Source: Planktothricoides sp. SR001 (GTDB taxonomy: Bacteria > Cyanobacteriota > Cyanobacteriia > Cyanobacteriales > Laspinemataceae). From it: a stretch of DNA of 64,000 nucleotides. Location: the NCBI RefSeq assembly GCF_001276715.1, contig NZ_LIUQ01000013.1, positions 1 to 64,000 on the forward strand. Reading direction: 5' to 3'. Positions 37,055 to 48,652 of the stretch are shown here, piece after piece (position 1 is the first letter of the stretch; the number at the start of each line of letters is the position of its first letter). The notes under the pieces were generated by a model that was not told the DNA's origin, did not search any database, and saw only the letters and a program-made list of their open reading frames with translations. Made by a program: the position numbers and the translations under genes.

Positions 37055-37464
37055 ATGTCTAGAAAAGATACCTATCACGATTTAGTTAAATCAGCTTTAA
37101 TGAAAGAAGGCTGGAGAATTTCCCACGAGCCTTATTTTCTGCAATCCGATCCCAAGCTTTCGATTGATTTAGGGGCAGAAAGAATCATAGCGGCTGACAA
37201 AAATCGTGATAAAATTGGAGTAGAAGTCAAGAGTTTTATTGCAGACTCCCAGGTCACGGAACTGCATCTGTAGGTCAGTATGGCATCTATCGATAATTAT
37301 TAAAAATCCAAGAACCGGATAGAGAACTTTACTTGGCTGTTACTATTGACGCTTTTGAGAATATATTCAGTAGGCAGGTGGGAAAAGTAGCGATTAATTA
37401 TTTCAAGTTAAAACTAATTGTTTTTTCTTTCGATGAGGAGGAATTACAATGGATTCTCACATAA
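37055..37464 (+). pseudogene. xisH: Broken XisH (fdxN element excision controlling factor family)
   Basis: The open start encodes MSRKDTYHDLVKSALMKEGW and DLGAERIIAADKNRDKIGVEVKSF, clearly XisH and its PD-(D/E)XK-like core. After ADSQVTELH the frame shifts near 37269. The rest (VGQYGIYR, stop, LLKIQEPDRELYLAVTID, then INYFKLKLIVFSFDEEEL and WILT) is readable in another frame with one extra stop. The original stop at 37462-37464 overlaps the xisI start, the normal arrangement. So the gene carries at least one frameshift and one nonsense change. Confidence 0.85.
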
Positions 37465-37808
37465 TTTTTTACAGAGAATGCGTGAAAAATTTTCTCGGTC
37501 AATATGAATCTCTTCAAGATGAGAATTCTAAAATCGAGCTAATTTTTGATGATGAACGAATGCGCTATATGGTTTTGTGGGTGGGATGGCATAAATATAA
37601 GCGCATCCATCAATGTGCTGTGCATATTGATATTGTGGGCGATCGCATTCTGATTCAGCGTAATGATACGGAAGATGCGATCGCAGAAAAACTGGTAGAG
37701 ATGGGAATTTCTCAGGAAAATATTCTGATGAGTTTTATACATCCTCAACATCAAGATTACGAAGAAAAAGAAGTGGGAGTCGTTGCCGCGATCGCCAACG
37801 CTAATTAG
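37449..37808 (+). CDS. xisI: XisI family protein
   Basis: 119 aa, intact. It fits the XisI family (YRECVKNFLGQYESL, FDDERMRYMVLWVGWHKYKRIH, VHIDIVGDRILIQRNDTED, AEKLVEMGISQENILMSFIHP). XisH and XisI were named for controlling fdxN element excision in Anabaena, but most cyanobacterial pairs are not linked to that element. A GAGGAGG ribosome site precedes the ATG at 37449. Its partner xisH directly upstream is broken, so this gene may be an orphan. Confidence 0.88.
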   Translation: MDSHIIFYRECVKNFLGQYESLQDENSKIELIFDDERMRYMVLWVGWHKYKRIHQCAVHIDIVGDRILIQRNDTEDAIAEKLVEMGISQENILMSFIHPQHQDYEEKEVGVVAAIANAN

Positions 37809-37905
37809 CCGCGATATTGCATCCGCAAGGGGTTGCGCGATATTGCTCCGCAACGCTAACGCGATATTGCTCCGCAACGCTCCTGCGCGTTCGCACGAAA
37901 GCCGA
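37809..37905. repeat. Cluster of GCGATATTGC...CCGCAACGC short repeats
   Basis: At least three copies of GCGATATTGC(at)CCGCAACGC-like units stand in a row and end in GCGCGTTCGCACGAA. This is the intergenic form of the GC-rich dispersed palindrome also found inside coding genes of this window. Confidence 0.7.
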
Positions 37906-37910
37906 ATCAA

Positions 37911-37973
37911 AAACCGGGTTTTGATAAATCTGTAGCTTTGCCTAAGAATCTATCACAAAAACCCGGTTTTTTT
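37911..37973 (+). terminator. AAACCGGGTTTT inverted repeat with T tail
   Basis: AAACCGGGTTTTGATA (37911-37926) pairs with TATCACAAAAACCCGGTTTT, which continues into a run of T. It probably terminates xisI and, in the other orientation, the helicase gene. Confidence 0.6.
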
Positions 37974-38027
37974 AGATCCAGAAAATAGCCAGCAAAATGC
38001 CCGATTGTTATCAAGATAAATTTCCCC

Positions 38028-39605
38028 TTAATCTTTATCAGGGTCATCGGATTTTTTCGGCCATTTTGCTGATTTTTCTGCGGCTTTTTTTCTGGGGGTT
38101 TTGTTCACCCCATATAAAGGAATGGGGGGTTCTGGTGATTTAGTTGTTTCAGGGTTTGGCTCGGGGACAATTTCTAATTGTCTGGGTTGATATTTGGCCG
38201 GTTTTTGCGGTTTTTTATTCCCATTTTTATCGCCATTTTTCTCTCCATGTCGTCGCTGAGAGGTGTTTTCTTCTGCGGTATTTTCGGCAATGACTTCATA
38301 TAAAATTGCCAGTTTATCAGGGGTGTTGCCTTTACGCAAAACTCGCCCTAGTCGCTGAATATATTCTCGTTCTGAACCTGTCCCAGAAAGCAGAATGGCG
38401 ACTCTGGCATCAGGGACATCAACTCCTTCATTGAGGACATGAGAAGCGACGAGGGTTTTATATTCGCCACTGCGAAATCGGGTGAGGATTTGGTGCCTTT
38501 CTTTGATGGGAGTTTGATGGGTAATTGCGGGGATGAGAAATTGTTGGGAAATTCGGTAAACGGTGGAGTTATCCGCTGTGAAAATGAGGATGCGTTCGGG
38601 ATGATGTTGGGCAAGTAAGTCCGCCATAATTCTCATTTTGCCGTCGGTTCCTAGGGCAATTTCTCTGGCTTCTCGATGGGCTAACATGGCTCTTCTTCCC
38701 GCAGGCGATCGCGCCGAAACTTGGACAAAGTTCTGCCAACCTTCTAGGCTACCGAGAGAAATTTTCGCCGATTTTAAGAATTCATTGCGGGTATTGATTA
38801 ATTGGTTGTAGCGATCGCGCTCATGTTGGGATAATTTTACTTTAATTTTGACAATTTCATGGTCAGCGAGAGCACCTCCCGCCAGTTCTTCGGCAGTTTG
38901 GCGATAAACTTCGGGACCAATGAGATAATTTAAGTCAGAATGTTTACCATCCGATCGCTCTGGAGTGGCAGACAGTCCCAAGCGATAAGGGGCGATCGCA
39001 AATTCCGCAATCACCCGATTAAAATCTGTGGGTAAATGATGGCATTCATCAAACACAATCAAAGCGTAACGATTGCCCAAAGTTTCTGCATGAATGGCCG
39101 CACTATCATAGGTAGAAATTAAAATTGGGCTTTTGTCCCGCGAACCCCCGCCGAGGAGTCCCACCTCGACATCAGGAAATGCGGCTTCTAAGTGGGCATA
39201 CCATTGGTGCATTAAATCCAGAGTTGGCACCACCACCAAGGTACTCCGAGGGGTGCATTGCATGGCTAACTGGGCTAAATAGGTTTTTCCCGCTGCGGTG
39301 GGCAACACCACCACCCCTTGACGTTTAGCTTTTTTCCAAGCCCACAACGCCTCCTCTTGATGCCGATAAGGGGGCATTTCCAAACTGGGGACTAACTCCA
39401 GGGCTTCAAACCCTTTGGCTTCGTCATTAAATTGAATGTCTTCCCCTTGAAGGGCTTCTAATAAGGGACGGTATTGAATGGCGGGGATGCGAAATTTTTC
39501 CACCCGGTCGTCCCAGGTGACAAATTCTACCCAGGCTTTACCCTTCGGTGGTGGATGCAGTAATAAGGTGCCGCGATCGTAAGTGATGGTCGGTATGCGT
39601 GCCAT
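38028..39605 (-). CDS. XPB/Rad25-like superfamily 2 DNA helicase
   Basis: About 525 aa. The N-terminal about 85 residues (MARIPTITYDRGTLLLHPPP) precede the helicase core. Motifs in order: Q-like PYRHQEEALWAW, Walker A LPTAAGKT, VVVPTLDLMHQW, DECHH (Walker B), SATPERSDG, ILIFTADN, HVLNEGVDVPDARVAI and the arginine-finger motif QRLGRVLRKG. The C-terminal about 95 residues are Lys/Pro-rich and probably disordered. Similar helicases in archaea and cyanobacteria go with DUF790/Bax1, encoded nearby at 35705-36928. The ATG at 39605 was preferred over an upstream in-frame extension to 39794 that encodes non-conserved sequence. Confidence 0.86.
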   Translation of the reverse strand: MARIPTITYDRGTLLLHPPPKGKAWVEFVTWDDRVEKFRIPAIQYRPLLEALQGEDIQFNDEAKGFEALELVPSLEMPPYRHQEEALWAWKKAKRQGVVVLPTAAGKTYLAQLAMQCTPRSTLVVVPTLDLMHQWYAHLEAAFPDVEVGLLGGGSRDKSPILISTYDSAAIHAETLGNRYALIVFDECHHLPTDFNRVIAEFAIAPYRLGLSATPERSDGKHSDLNYLIGPEVYRQTAEELAGGALADHEIVKIKVKLSQHERDRYNQLINTRNEFLKSAKISLGSLEGWQNFVQVSARSPAGRRAMLAHREAREIALGTDGKMRIMADLLAQHHPERILIFTADNSTVYRISQQFLIPAITHQTPIKERHQILTRFRSGEYKTLVASHVLNEGVDVPDARVAILLSGTGSEREYIQRLGRVLRKGNTPDKLAILYEVIAENTAEENTSQRRHGEKNGDKNGNKKPQKPAKYQPRQLEIVPEPNPETTKSPEPPIPLYGVNKTPRKKAAEKSAKWPKKSDDPDKD

Positions 39606-39853
39606 GTTCAGACTCCGATGCGCCAGACGCCGCTCCCATCTTACCACCACTAATGACCAGATTGACAATCTGAATCTAACAATCGCAGGTCTTTGCTCCG
39701 GAAATTTATGACGATTTGAGTAATCTTGGGTAAGATTGGGTAAGTTTCCTGCTTCTGTAGTTAACCCCTGGTTATTGTAAGGGAGAACAGGCATAAAGGG
39801 ATCGCTTTCTTAGCCAATTTGCCTGGTCGATCAGAAAAACGCTGTAGATTTAG

Positions 39854-39883
39854 AAACCCGGTTTCTGGGTAGAAACCGGGTTT
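39854..39883 (-). terminator. Hairpin downstream of atpC
   Basis: AAACCCGGTTTCT pairs perfectly with AGAAACCGGGTTT around GGGT, 57 bases past the atpC stop. The remainder of 39606-39939 shows no gene. Confidence 0.65.
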
Positions 39884-39939
39884 TGATTACTTTGCTTAAG
39901 TTTAAATTAAGTGGAATTTCAGCTTAAATTAAGCTTAAA

Positions 39940-40353
39940 TTAAGCGGAAACCATACCGCCTGCGGCTTGCAGACGCGCCCGGGCTCTTTTCAGCGCTTGC
40001 TTGGCCTGAATTTGTTGCTGACGGCTGCCGGTGACCGCAGCATTCAGATTTTTTTCCGCTTCAGCATATGCTTTCCGGGCAGCTTCTTTGTCAATGGACT
40101 CACCGAGTTCGGCACCATTGACTAAGATCGTGACTTGATTATTTTCCACTTCGGCAAAGCCACCGAGTAGGGCGATCGCCACCCACTCTTTCTCTGGCCG
40201 TACCCGCATCACACCCACATCCAACGCCGTTAGCAAAGGAGCGTGACCGCTCAAAATGCCAAGCTGACCAGTGGTACTGGGCAGAATGACTTCTTGAGCC
40301 GAAGCATCCCAGATGGTCTTATCTGGAGAAATTACGCGAACATTTAGGGTCAT
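39940..40353 (-). CDS. atpC: ATP synthase F1 subunit epsilon
   Basis: 137 aa, normal length. It begins [20 protein letters not shown] with the beta-sandwich signature [26 protein letters not shown]-terminal helical hairpin follows ([36 protein letters not shown]). It couples rotation of the central stalk and restrains ATP hydrolysis. It lies downstream of atpD on the same strand, the conserved cyanobacterial atpB-atpE (here atpD-atpC) order, separated by 180 bp of repeat-rich sequence. Confidence 0.97.
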   Translation of the reverse strand: MTLNVRVISPDKTIWDASAQEVILPSTTGQLGILSGHAPLLTALDVGVMRVRPEKEWVAIALLGGFAEVENNQVTILVNGAELGESIDKEAARKAYAEAEKNLNAAVTGSRQQQIQAKQALKRARARLQAAGGMVSA

Positions 40354-40380
40354 AATTTATCGAGGATTGATTGTCAATGA

Positions 40381-40494
40381 TTGACGGTTGACCGTTGACG
40401 GTTGACCGTTGACTGTTATTCGTTATTCGTCATTGGTTTGAGATAGCAAACAACTTGCCAACTTGCCAACTTGCCAACTTGCCAACTTGCCAAC
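40381..40494. repeat. Tandem repeats between atpD and atpC
   Basis: 40381-40416 holds TTGACGGTTGACCG-type repeats. 40451-40494 holds five and a half copies of the 8-bp unit CAACTTGC. The repeats widen the normally short gap between the two ATP synthase genes and may vary in copy number. Confidence 0.85.
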
Positions 40495-40533
40495 AAATAA
40501 CCATTGAGCTTCAACGGTCAACAGCAAATAAAA

Positions 40534-42353
<1,820 letters not shown>

Positions 42354-43757
42354 ATGGGACGAATTTTTATTTCAGCGGGTCATGGGGGTTATGAAAATGG
42401 GACGATCGATCCCGGTGCGATCGCTGGTGGCACCACGGAAGCCCAGGAAATGATCTTGCTGCGAGATATGGTTGTGGCCGAACTGCGATCGCGCCGGATA
42501 GAAGTTTTATCGGTTCCCGATGACCTGAGTATGGAACAATCCATTTATTGGATCAACTCCAGGGCTAGAACTGGGGATGTAGCCTTAGAAATTCACTTAG
42601 GGTCGGCGTCCACTCCCGCCACCCGTGGGGCCAGAGTTTATCATATTGCCAACAACACCCAAAGAAGACAAGACGCCCAAAATCTCCTGCTGGCCTTATT
42701 GCGACGGGTGCCACAACTGCCCAGTCAAGGGGTTTTTGCAGACACCATGTCTGGTTTGGGTAGTTTGGCCTTTTGTCGATGGGTGAGTGTCTCATCGCTG
42801 TTGATCGAACTGGGCTATATTACCAACCCAGACGATCGCTTTTTACTGCAAAACCGCCGTCGAGACTTTGCGATCGGACTTGCCGAGGGACTGATCGCTT
42901 GGAGTGGGGCTACTCCAGCCCCCACACCGACGCCCACACCGACGCCCACACCGACGCCCACACCGACGCCCACACCGACGCCCACACCCACACCTACTTA
43001 TAGCCGAATTAATATCAATATTAATGGTCAAATCTATGGGGAAGGCGGCATTGTTGTGAATGGCAATGCGTTTATTCCCATTGATTTAGCGGATAGCTTG
43101 GGAGTGAATATTTCTCAGGTCACTGAGATTCGTCGGATCACTTACAAAAATATTGTTTATATTAGGGCAGTTGAACTTCGTGATTTTTCCATATCTGTTG
43201 GCTGGAATGCTGACACAAGAACTGTCTTGCTGCGATCTATTGTGCAGATATGTCCAGGAGCCTTTGATCGCATCATGGGGCATGGCAACACCTCAGAAGT
43301 TCAGCTAATGATGTTCTTAAAAAGTAACAATGAAGCGGCAATTAATCAGTTTCCCGACCTCTCAAAAATTTATCGAGAAGAAGGCAGTATTGAGGGGGTA
43401 AATTATGACATCGCTTTCTGTCAAATGTGTTTAGAAACGGATTTTCTCCGCTTTGGTGGGGACATTACTCCGAATCAAAATAATTTTGCCAGTTTAGGTG
43501 CGATCGGTGGAGCCACTGCATCTGCCTCTTTCCCCAGTGCACGAATTGGTGTGAGAGCCCATATTCAACGGTTAAAAGCTTATGCCAGCACTGAACCTTT
43601 GGTTCAAGACGTCGTAGATCCGCGATTTCGGTTTGTCACGCGAGGAGTTGCCCCTTTAGTGGATCAACTCAGTGGTCGCTGGTCTGTGGATTTGCAATAT
43701 GGGAAAAAGATTATGGCGTTGATGCGAAGACTCTATGAGTCTGCGGGGTTAATTTAA
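42354..43757 (+). CDS. tftA: N-acetylmuramoyl-L-alanine amidase, TftA-like, with glucosaminidase-like domain
   Basis: 467 aa. Residues 1-185 form an Amidase_3-type zinc amidase: MGRIFISAGHGGYENGTIDP carries the first His, and EIHLGSAS and LIELGYITNPDDRFLLQN contain the other expected His/Glu positions. A (PT)n linker of about 30 residues follows, then a small beta domain (about 220-300), then a C-terminal glucosaminidase-like domain (VNYDIAFCQMCLETDFLRFGGDI, NNFASLGAIG). In Nostoc, TftA shapes the tapered ends of hormogonia; the layout and start match that family as I recall it. No classical signal peptide is seen. The PT linker DNA is a 12-bp tandem repeat (ccgacgcccaca). Confidence 0.78.
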   Translation: MGRIFISAGHGGYENGTIDPGAIAGGTTEAQEMILLRDMVVAELRSRRIEVLSVPDDLSMEQSIYWINSRARTGDVALEIHLGSASTPATRGARVYHIANNTQRRQDAQNLLLALLRRVPQLPSQGVFADTMSGLGSLAFCRWVSVSSLLIELGYITNPDDRFLLQNRRRDFAIGLAEGLIAWSGATPAPTPTPTPTPTPTPTPTPTPTPTPTPTYSRINININGQIYGEGGIVVNGNAFIPIDLADSLGVNISQVTEIRRITYKNIVYIRAVELRDFSISVGWNADTRTVLLRSIVQICPGAFDRIMGHGNTSEVQLMMFLKSNNEAAINQFPDLSKIYREEGSIEGVNYDIAFCQMCLETDFLRFGGDITPNQNNFASLGAIGGATASASFPSARIGVRAHIQRLKAYASTEPLVQDVVDPRFRFVTRGVAPLVDQLSGRWSVDLQYGKKIMALMRRLYESAGLI

Positions 43758-44448
43758 ATAGGCGATTCTCGCGATTCGCCGAAGGGGGGATCCTGCGCGA
43801 ACGGGCGATCACTGCCCCGGATCTCCCCCTTCGGCGAAAATGTATCTCTTTCTGAGTAATTTTACATATCGATACGCTAGAATAGCAGTACCTCTTCCTC
43901 GGATCACAATATCGGTAAAAATATCGGTAGTCTCGATCGCCAACGGTGAATTCGCTTATTTTGTGTAAACCAAAGTCTTCAATAATACGGGCTAAACCAA
44001 GGGCGATCGATCCAAAATTTGCTCATCCGAACCTGAGAGAAAAATTCTGTTAGGTTCTTCACGGCAACCCCTTAGCCAAACCGATAAGCATTATTCACAA
44101 ATAATGACATCACACCCCTGCCCCCTGATTAAGGTGGATTGGGGGGAGGGAAAACTTCAACATCATCTTCAACATCATCGGCGATCGCGCTGATCGTCGA
44201 TCAGCTTTTTATGTCTAGCTAATGTCTTTAAGATTAAAGATGATTGGAACCACCATCTCAAATGATGGGTCAAATAATCATGGAGTTACTGATATAGTCT
44301 GGTCAGCATTGAACCCACCCCAAAATACATCTTATTACCCATTTATTGGGGTGAAAAAAGTGTGGATAGAGTCTAGCGGATATCGCCAAAAAACGATCAA
44401 TATTTGATGAAATTATCAGCAGATAATTCAGTTATTTGGAGCTAAATA
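43758..44448. other. Long intergenic region with GC-rich inverted repeat
   Basis: TTCGCCGAAGGGGGGATC (43775-43792) pairs with GATCTCCCCCTTCGGCGAA (43820-43838), a terminator-like or mobile palindrome after the amidase gene. Between 43850 and 44060 the minus strand can be read as short protein-like pieces in two frames (IIEDFGLHKISEFTVGDRDY; DIVIRGRGTAILAYRYVK), possibly a decayed gene I do not recognise. 44222-44407 is open but not protein-like. Confidence 0.45.
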
Positions 44449-47217
44449 ATGGAAATATTAAAGATGGCAACTGCCGATCCTGCTCATAATATATTGGGTT
44501 ATGAAAAACAGCCCCTCGATGCAATTTTTGCGCCAAAAACCGTAGCGGTAATTGGCGCCACAGAAACTCCCGATAGTGTGGGCAGAACCGTCATGTGGAA
44601 CTTACTCAGTAGTCCATTTGGCGGCACAATTTTTCCCGTCAATCCCAAGCGGAAAAATGTATTAGGCATCAAAGCTTATCCAAATATTAGTGCGGTTCCG
44701 GAACAAGTAGATTTAGTAATAATTGCCACTCCGGCTCCAACCATACCGGGAATCATCAATGAATGCGTCGCCGCCGGAGTCAAAGGGGCAATTATTATCT
44801 CTGCCGGGTTCAAAGAAATTGGCGACCAAGGAGTGAAACTGGAACAGCAGATCCTCGCCAATGCTCGGCGGGGCAATCTGCGAATTATTGGGCCAAATTG
44901 CCTGGGGGTAATGAACCCTTTAATCGGACTGAATGCGACCTTTGCCAGCACGATCGCCCGTCCGGGAAATGTAGGATTTATCTCTCAAAGTGGCGCCCTT
45001 TGTACCTCCATTTTGGATTGGAGTTTACAAGAAAACTTTGGCTTTAGTGCCTTTATTTCCATTGGTTCGATGTTAGACCTAGACTGGGGAGATTTAATTT
45101 ATTACCTAGGGGACGATCCCCGCACCAGCAGCATCGTCATTTACATGGAATCCGTCGGCAATGCTCGGTCATTTTTGTCCGCCGCGCGGGAGGTCGCCTT
45201 AAGCAAACCTATTATCGTAATTAAAGCCGGTCGAACCGAAGCGGCGGCCAAAGCGGCGGCATCTCATACCGGCGCATTGACCGGCAGTGATGAAGTGCTC
45301 AATGCCGCATTTCGTCGTTGTGGGGTATTGCGGGTGTATCATATCGCCCATCTATTCTCTATGGCGGAGTTGCTGGCCAAGCAAGATCGACCCACAGGCC
45401 AGCGTTTGACGATTATTACCAATGCGGGCGGGCCGGGAGTGCTGACTACCGATACCCTGATCAGTGAAGATGGTGCTTTGGCTGAGTTATCCCCAGAAAC
45501 GATCGCCTCTCTGAATAAAATTCTGCCGACTCATTGGAGTCACAATAATCCCATTGACATTTTGGGAGATGCGGATCCAGACCGCTATGCCAAAACCCTA
45601 GAAATTGCCGCACAGGATCCCAATAGTGATGGCTTGCTGGTAATTTTAACCCCCCAAGCCATGACCGATCCGACTCAGACCGCTGAAACCTTAAAACAAT
45701 GCGTTCAAAAGCTAACCGGGTCAGCAAAACGTAAACCAGTGCTGGCCAGTTGGATGGGGGGTGCCGAGGTGTCGGCAGGAACCAAAATTCTCAACCAGGC
45801 CAATATTCCCACTTTTCCTTACCCAGATACGGCGGTGCGGATTTTTAATTATATGTGGCAATATAGCTACAACTTGAAGGGAATTTATGATACCCCTTCT
45901 TTAGCCCAGAATGCGGAAGAATATCCCAGTTGCGATCGCGCTGCCGCCATTATTCAAAAAGCACAAGCCGCCGGTCGGTTTCTCCTGACAGAATTTGAAT
46001 CCAAGCAGCTACTCGCCACTTACGATATTCCCATTGTGGAAACCCGCTTGGCCACCAGTGAAGCGGAAGCCGTAGAAATGGCCGAGCAAATGGGTTATCC
46101 GGTGGTGTTGAAAATTTTCTCGGAAACCATCACCCATAAAACTGATGTCGGTGGAGTCCGGTTGGATCTGGTGGATGCCGAAGAAGTCCAACACGCCTAT
46201 CGGGCAATTGAAACCTCTGTGACGGAAAAAGTCGGTGCCGAGCATTTCCAAGGTGTCACCGTGCAACGGATGATCAAACTCAAAGATAGCTATGAACTGA
46301 TTTTAGGCAGTAGTCTCGATCCTCAATTTGGCCCAGTGATGCTGTTTGGCTCTGGGGGACAACTGGTGGAAGTGTTTAAAGATCGGGCTTTAGGGTTGCC
46401 ACCACTCAACAGTACCTTGGCGCGGCGGATGATGGAACAAACCAAAATCTATAAGGCTCTTCAAGGAGTGCGCGGACGGAAACCCGTGGATCTAAAAGCC
46501 CTCGAAGGGCTGATGGTGCAATTTTCTCAACTGATCGTTGAGCATCCTTTGATTAAAGAGATTGATATTAATCCTTTGTTGGTTTCTGAGGCTGGTCTAG
46601 TGGCCTTGGATGCCCGCGTACTGCTTCACGACCTGGATATCACCGAAGACCAAATCCCCAAACCCGCGATTCGTCCTTATCCGAATCAATATATCACCAA
46701 GATTACGCTCAAGAACGGGCAAGAAGTGAAGATTCGGCCAATCCGACCCGAAGATGAGCCGATGGTGCAGAAGTTCCATGAAACTCTCTCAGAACGCAGT
46801 TTGTATTTGCGCTACGCGCAAATTCTTAAAACCAGTCGTTTGTTCGCCCACCAACGCTTGTCCCGGATTTGTTGTATTGACTACGATCGCGAAATTGCCT
46901 TGATTGGGGTGCGGCGGCATCCGGAAACCCAGGAACCTGAAATTTTGGGAATTAGTCGATTATCCAAATTGCACAGCAACAAAGAAGAGGCGGAGTTTGC
47001 TGTGTTGGTCAGCGATCCGTTCCAAGGACAAGGGTTGGGGACTGAGTTCTTGCGCCAACTGATTTCTATTGGTCGGGCAGAAAATTTATCCGTGATCCGG
47101 GCGGAAATTCTCCGACATAATTTCGTGATGCAGCATATTGGCAAAAAATTAGGATTTTTGATTCAGCGCGTTCCCGGAGAACCAATGCTCAGTGCTGAGT
47201 TATCCCTTACATCCTAG
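44449..47217 (+). CDS. Bifunctional acyl/acetate-CoA ligase (ADP-forming) - GNAT acetyltransferase
   Basis: 922 aa. Domains in order: CoA-binding (about 20-120, [20 protein letters not shown]), succinyl-CoA-ligase-like (about 160-310, [37 protein letters not shown] with the phospho-His), a linker, ATP-grasp (about 500-720, [28 protein letters not shown]), and a C-terminal GNAT domain (about 740-915, [37 protein letters not shown]). This is the Pat-type fusion. In other bacteria such proteins acetylate lysines of enzymes such as acetyl-CoA synthetase, and the ligase half is often catalytically altered. The phospho-His region looks intact here. A second ATG at 44464 is possible. Confidence 0.9.
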   Translation: MEILKMATADPAHNILGYEKQPLDAIFAPKTVAVIGATETPDSVGRTVMWNLLSSPFGGTIFPVNPKRKNVLGIKAYPNISAVPEQVDLVIIATPAPTIPGIINECVAAGVKGAIIISAGFKEIGDQGVKLEQQILANARRGNLRIIGPNCLGVMNPLIGLNATFASTIARPGNVGFISQSGALCTSILDWSLQENFGFSAFISIGSMLDLDWGDLIYYLGDDPRTSSIVIYMESVGNARSFLSAAREVALSKPIIVIKAGRTEAAAKAAASHTGALTGSDEVLNAAFRRCGVLRVYHIAHLFSMAELLAKQDRPTGQRLTIITNAGGPGVLTTDTLISEDGALAELSPETIASLNKILPTHWSHNNPIDILGDADPDRYAKTLEIAAQDPNSDGLLVILTPQAMTDPTQTAETLKQCVQKLTGSAKRKPVLASWMGGAEVSAGTKILNQANIPTFPYPDTAVRIFNYMWQYSYNLKGIYDTPSLAQNAEEYPSCDRAAAIIQKAQAAGRFLLTEFESKQLLATYDIPIVETRLATSEAEAVEMAEQMGYPVVLKIFSETITHKTDVGGVRLDLVDAEEVQHAYRAIETSVTEKVGAEHFQGVTVQRMIKLKDSYELILGSSLDPQFGPVMLFGSGGQLVEVFKDRALGLPPLNSTLARRMMEQTKIYKALQGVRGRKPVDLKALEGLMVQFSQLIVEHPLIKEIDINPLLVSEAGLVALDARVLLHDLDITEDQIPKPAIRPYPNQYITKITLKNGQEVKIRPIRPEDEPMVQKFHETLSERSLYLRYAQILKTSRLFAHQRLSRICCIDYDREIALIGVRRHPETQEPEILGISRLSKLHSNKEEAEFAVLVSDPFQGQGLGTEFLRQLISIGRAENLSVIRAEILRHNFVMQHIGKKLGFLIQRVPGEPMLSAELSLTS

Positions 47218-47479
47218 ACACCCGGTTTCAGCGTCAGTCCTAGATGCATAAATCAATGCGATCGCCCGGTCGAATCATTTTTGGATTCCGAGGAATAGCG
47301 ATCGCATTGATCAAGATAAAGATACAAGATAAAAATGATTTTGTCCGATTGCCCGACCCAAGGCGAACCCCTAGGTCGGGGAACCGTCCATTGAGCAGCC
47401 CTGGTTTTTCTGGATGCCCTGGTTTTTCTGGATGTAGATGCGACCATCTTGATGAAAAATCCCCAGCGAGTTACTTGAT

Positions 47480-48037
47480 TTAATCGTCCACAATCTGCGC
47501 CCAGTCGGGGAAAGAAGGGGGGAAAAAATTGATATCGTAATCAGAATCTTCCCATTCTTTAACCCAAAGCGGCACTTTGCCTCGTTGGGGTGTCCGAGAA
47601 AATAAGCGATCGCCCACTTCGAGAATATAAAACACCTGTTTGAGCGTGTCTCCTCGATCCAAGGCTAAAGTGAGGATGTCATCCAATTCTGGATTAATCC
47701 GTTTCACTTTTTCTCGGTCGTCTTCTACCCAGACCAGCTTTAAGGATTTCAGACGGCGGGGACTCAAGTCACTTTTAAAGTAAACTCGCTTTAGGGTGGC
47801 CACAGGCTCTAAACTGCGCTCAATTCGGCGAATTTGTTGCACTCGAAGATAGTGCCATTCGGCCAAACGCAACCGCTCTTCGGGCGGAATTTCCCCTTTC
47901 TTGGTGGCGTGTTGAAAGCCATATCTCGACAGAGAACAACCCAAATTTGCTAATAAATGGATCAGTTCTCTTTCTTTGGCAGTTGCTTGACGTCTGCCTT
48001 GGGTTTTGATGGTTGCTCGTTGTCTTGTAATAGTCAT
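47480..48037 (-). CDS. Conserved hypothetical protein (unrecognised)
   Basis: About 185 aa, soluble, basic N-terminus (MTITRQRATIKTQGRRQATAKE), then helical (RELIHLLANLGCSLSRYGFQ, EERLRLAEWHYLRVQQIRRIERS) and an acidic C-terminus (WEDSDYDINFFPPSFPDWAQIVDD). No known domain is recognised. The ATG at 48037 was chosen because the upstream in-frame 27 residues are hydrophobic and poorly protein-like. Monocistronic; 47218-47479 upstream of the convergent gene holds no gene. Confidence 0.6.
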   Translation of the reverse strand: MTITRQRATIKTQGRRQATAKERELIHLLANLGCSLSRYGFQHATKKGEIPPEERLRLAEWHYLRVQQIRRIERSLEPVATLKRVYFKSDLSPRRLKSLKLVWVEDDREKVKRINPELDDILTLALDRGDTLKQVFYILEVGDRLFSRTPQRGKVPLWVKEWEDSDYDINFFPPSFPDWAQIVDD

Positions 48038-48203
48038 GGTCGATGATGCCACGGGTTTGTGATTACAGATAGCCAGAGGGGTAGAACAGAGCAGCAATGG
48101 AAGGCTTGGCATCAGCAATTGCTGGGGAAGTTCTACCCACCTGAAAAATATATTTTCAGATTATTTCCGCGCTGGCTGGCGAATTACTCTCACGGTGATT
48201 AAC

Positions 48204-48437
48204 CTATGATTTCGTTTGAATCTCCTCTGTATCGCCATCCTCATCAGTTCCAGTGTATCCTTGCTTATCGCTCTCTTTCGTTCCTTGAGAACGACTATTT
48301 TGGAGCATTTCAGAGGATTTTTCCCAGGCAAAACCTGAAGCCGATGCTTTGAGCGGATTCGCACTGGCACTGCCAAGGTTAAATATGGCAAAGCTGGCGG
48401 AGATAAGCGCCGCAACTACGAGAATATTCTTTTTCAT
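48204..48437 (-). CDS. Small secreted protein (unrecognised)
   Basis: 77 aa. A clear Sec signal: MKKNILVVAALISASFAIFN followed by LGSASA and likely cleavage before NPLKAS. The mature part (about 51 aa) is polar and acidic (SSEMLQNSRSQGTKESDKQG, TGTDEDGDTEEIQ). No family is recognised. It is preceded on the same strand by a long noncoding leader with a hairpin (48466-48497) and the CATCAGGG repeat array, which may control its expression. Confidence 0.55.
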   Translation of the reverse strand: MKKNILVVAALISASFAIFNLGSASANPLKASASGFAWEKSSEMLQNSRSQGTKESDKQGYTGTDEDGDTEEIQTKS

Positions 48438-48465
48438 GAGATGTACCCTGCTTTCCTAAAAATGT

Positions 48466-48497
48466 CACTTTTGAAGCAATTGCAATCTTCAAAAGTG
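48466..48497 (-). promoter_or_regulatory. Leader hairpin upstream of the small secreted protein
   Basis: CACTTTTGAAG and CTTCAAAAGTG form a perfect 11-bp stem with a 10-base loop, 29 bases upstream of the start codon. It is close enough to affect translation or transcription of the 77-aa protein. Confidence 0.5.
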
Positions 48498-48652
48498 GGC
48501 CTTTGCAATAGACCTCTTGTGGTTTGACCACTCAGCCGTTAATAATGGACACATACAGGCCAAGCCTGTTGAAACTGAACTGTCTTCAATGACGGATCTC
48601 TGTTTCCACAATCTTGCACCAATCCTTCTTGTTTGGGGAGAGGATCCTGAGC

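Noticed and set aside
39606-39794. N-terminal extension of the XPB-like helicase
   Set aside because: The 63 extra residues have no family resemblance, and MARIPTITYDRGTLLLHPPP fits the usual start.
42773-43031. Asp-Ala-His-Thr or Cys-Gly-Arg repeat proteins
   Set aside because: These are other frames of the 12-bp repeat that encodes the Pro-Thr linker of the amidase.
44222-44407. 61-aa gene before the acyl-CoA ligase
   Set aside because: No ribosome site, no recognisable similarity, low complexity at the end; it looks like chance.
47244-47483. 79-aa gene on the plus strand
   Set aside because: It contains short DNA repeats (CCTGGTTTTTCTGGATG) and HIP1 sites, with no protein-like pattern.
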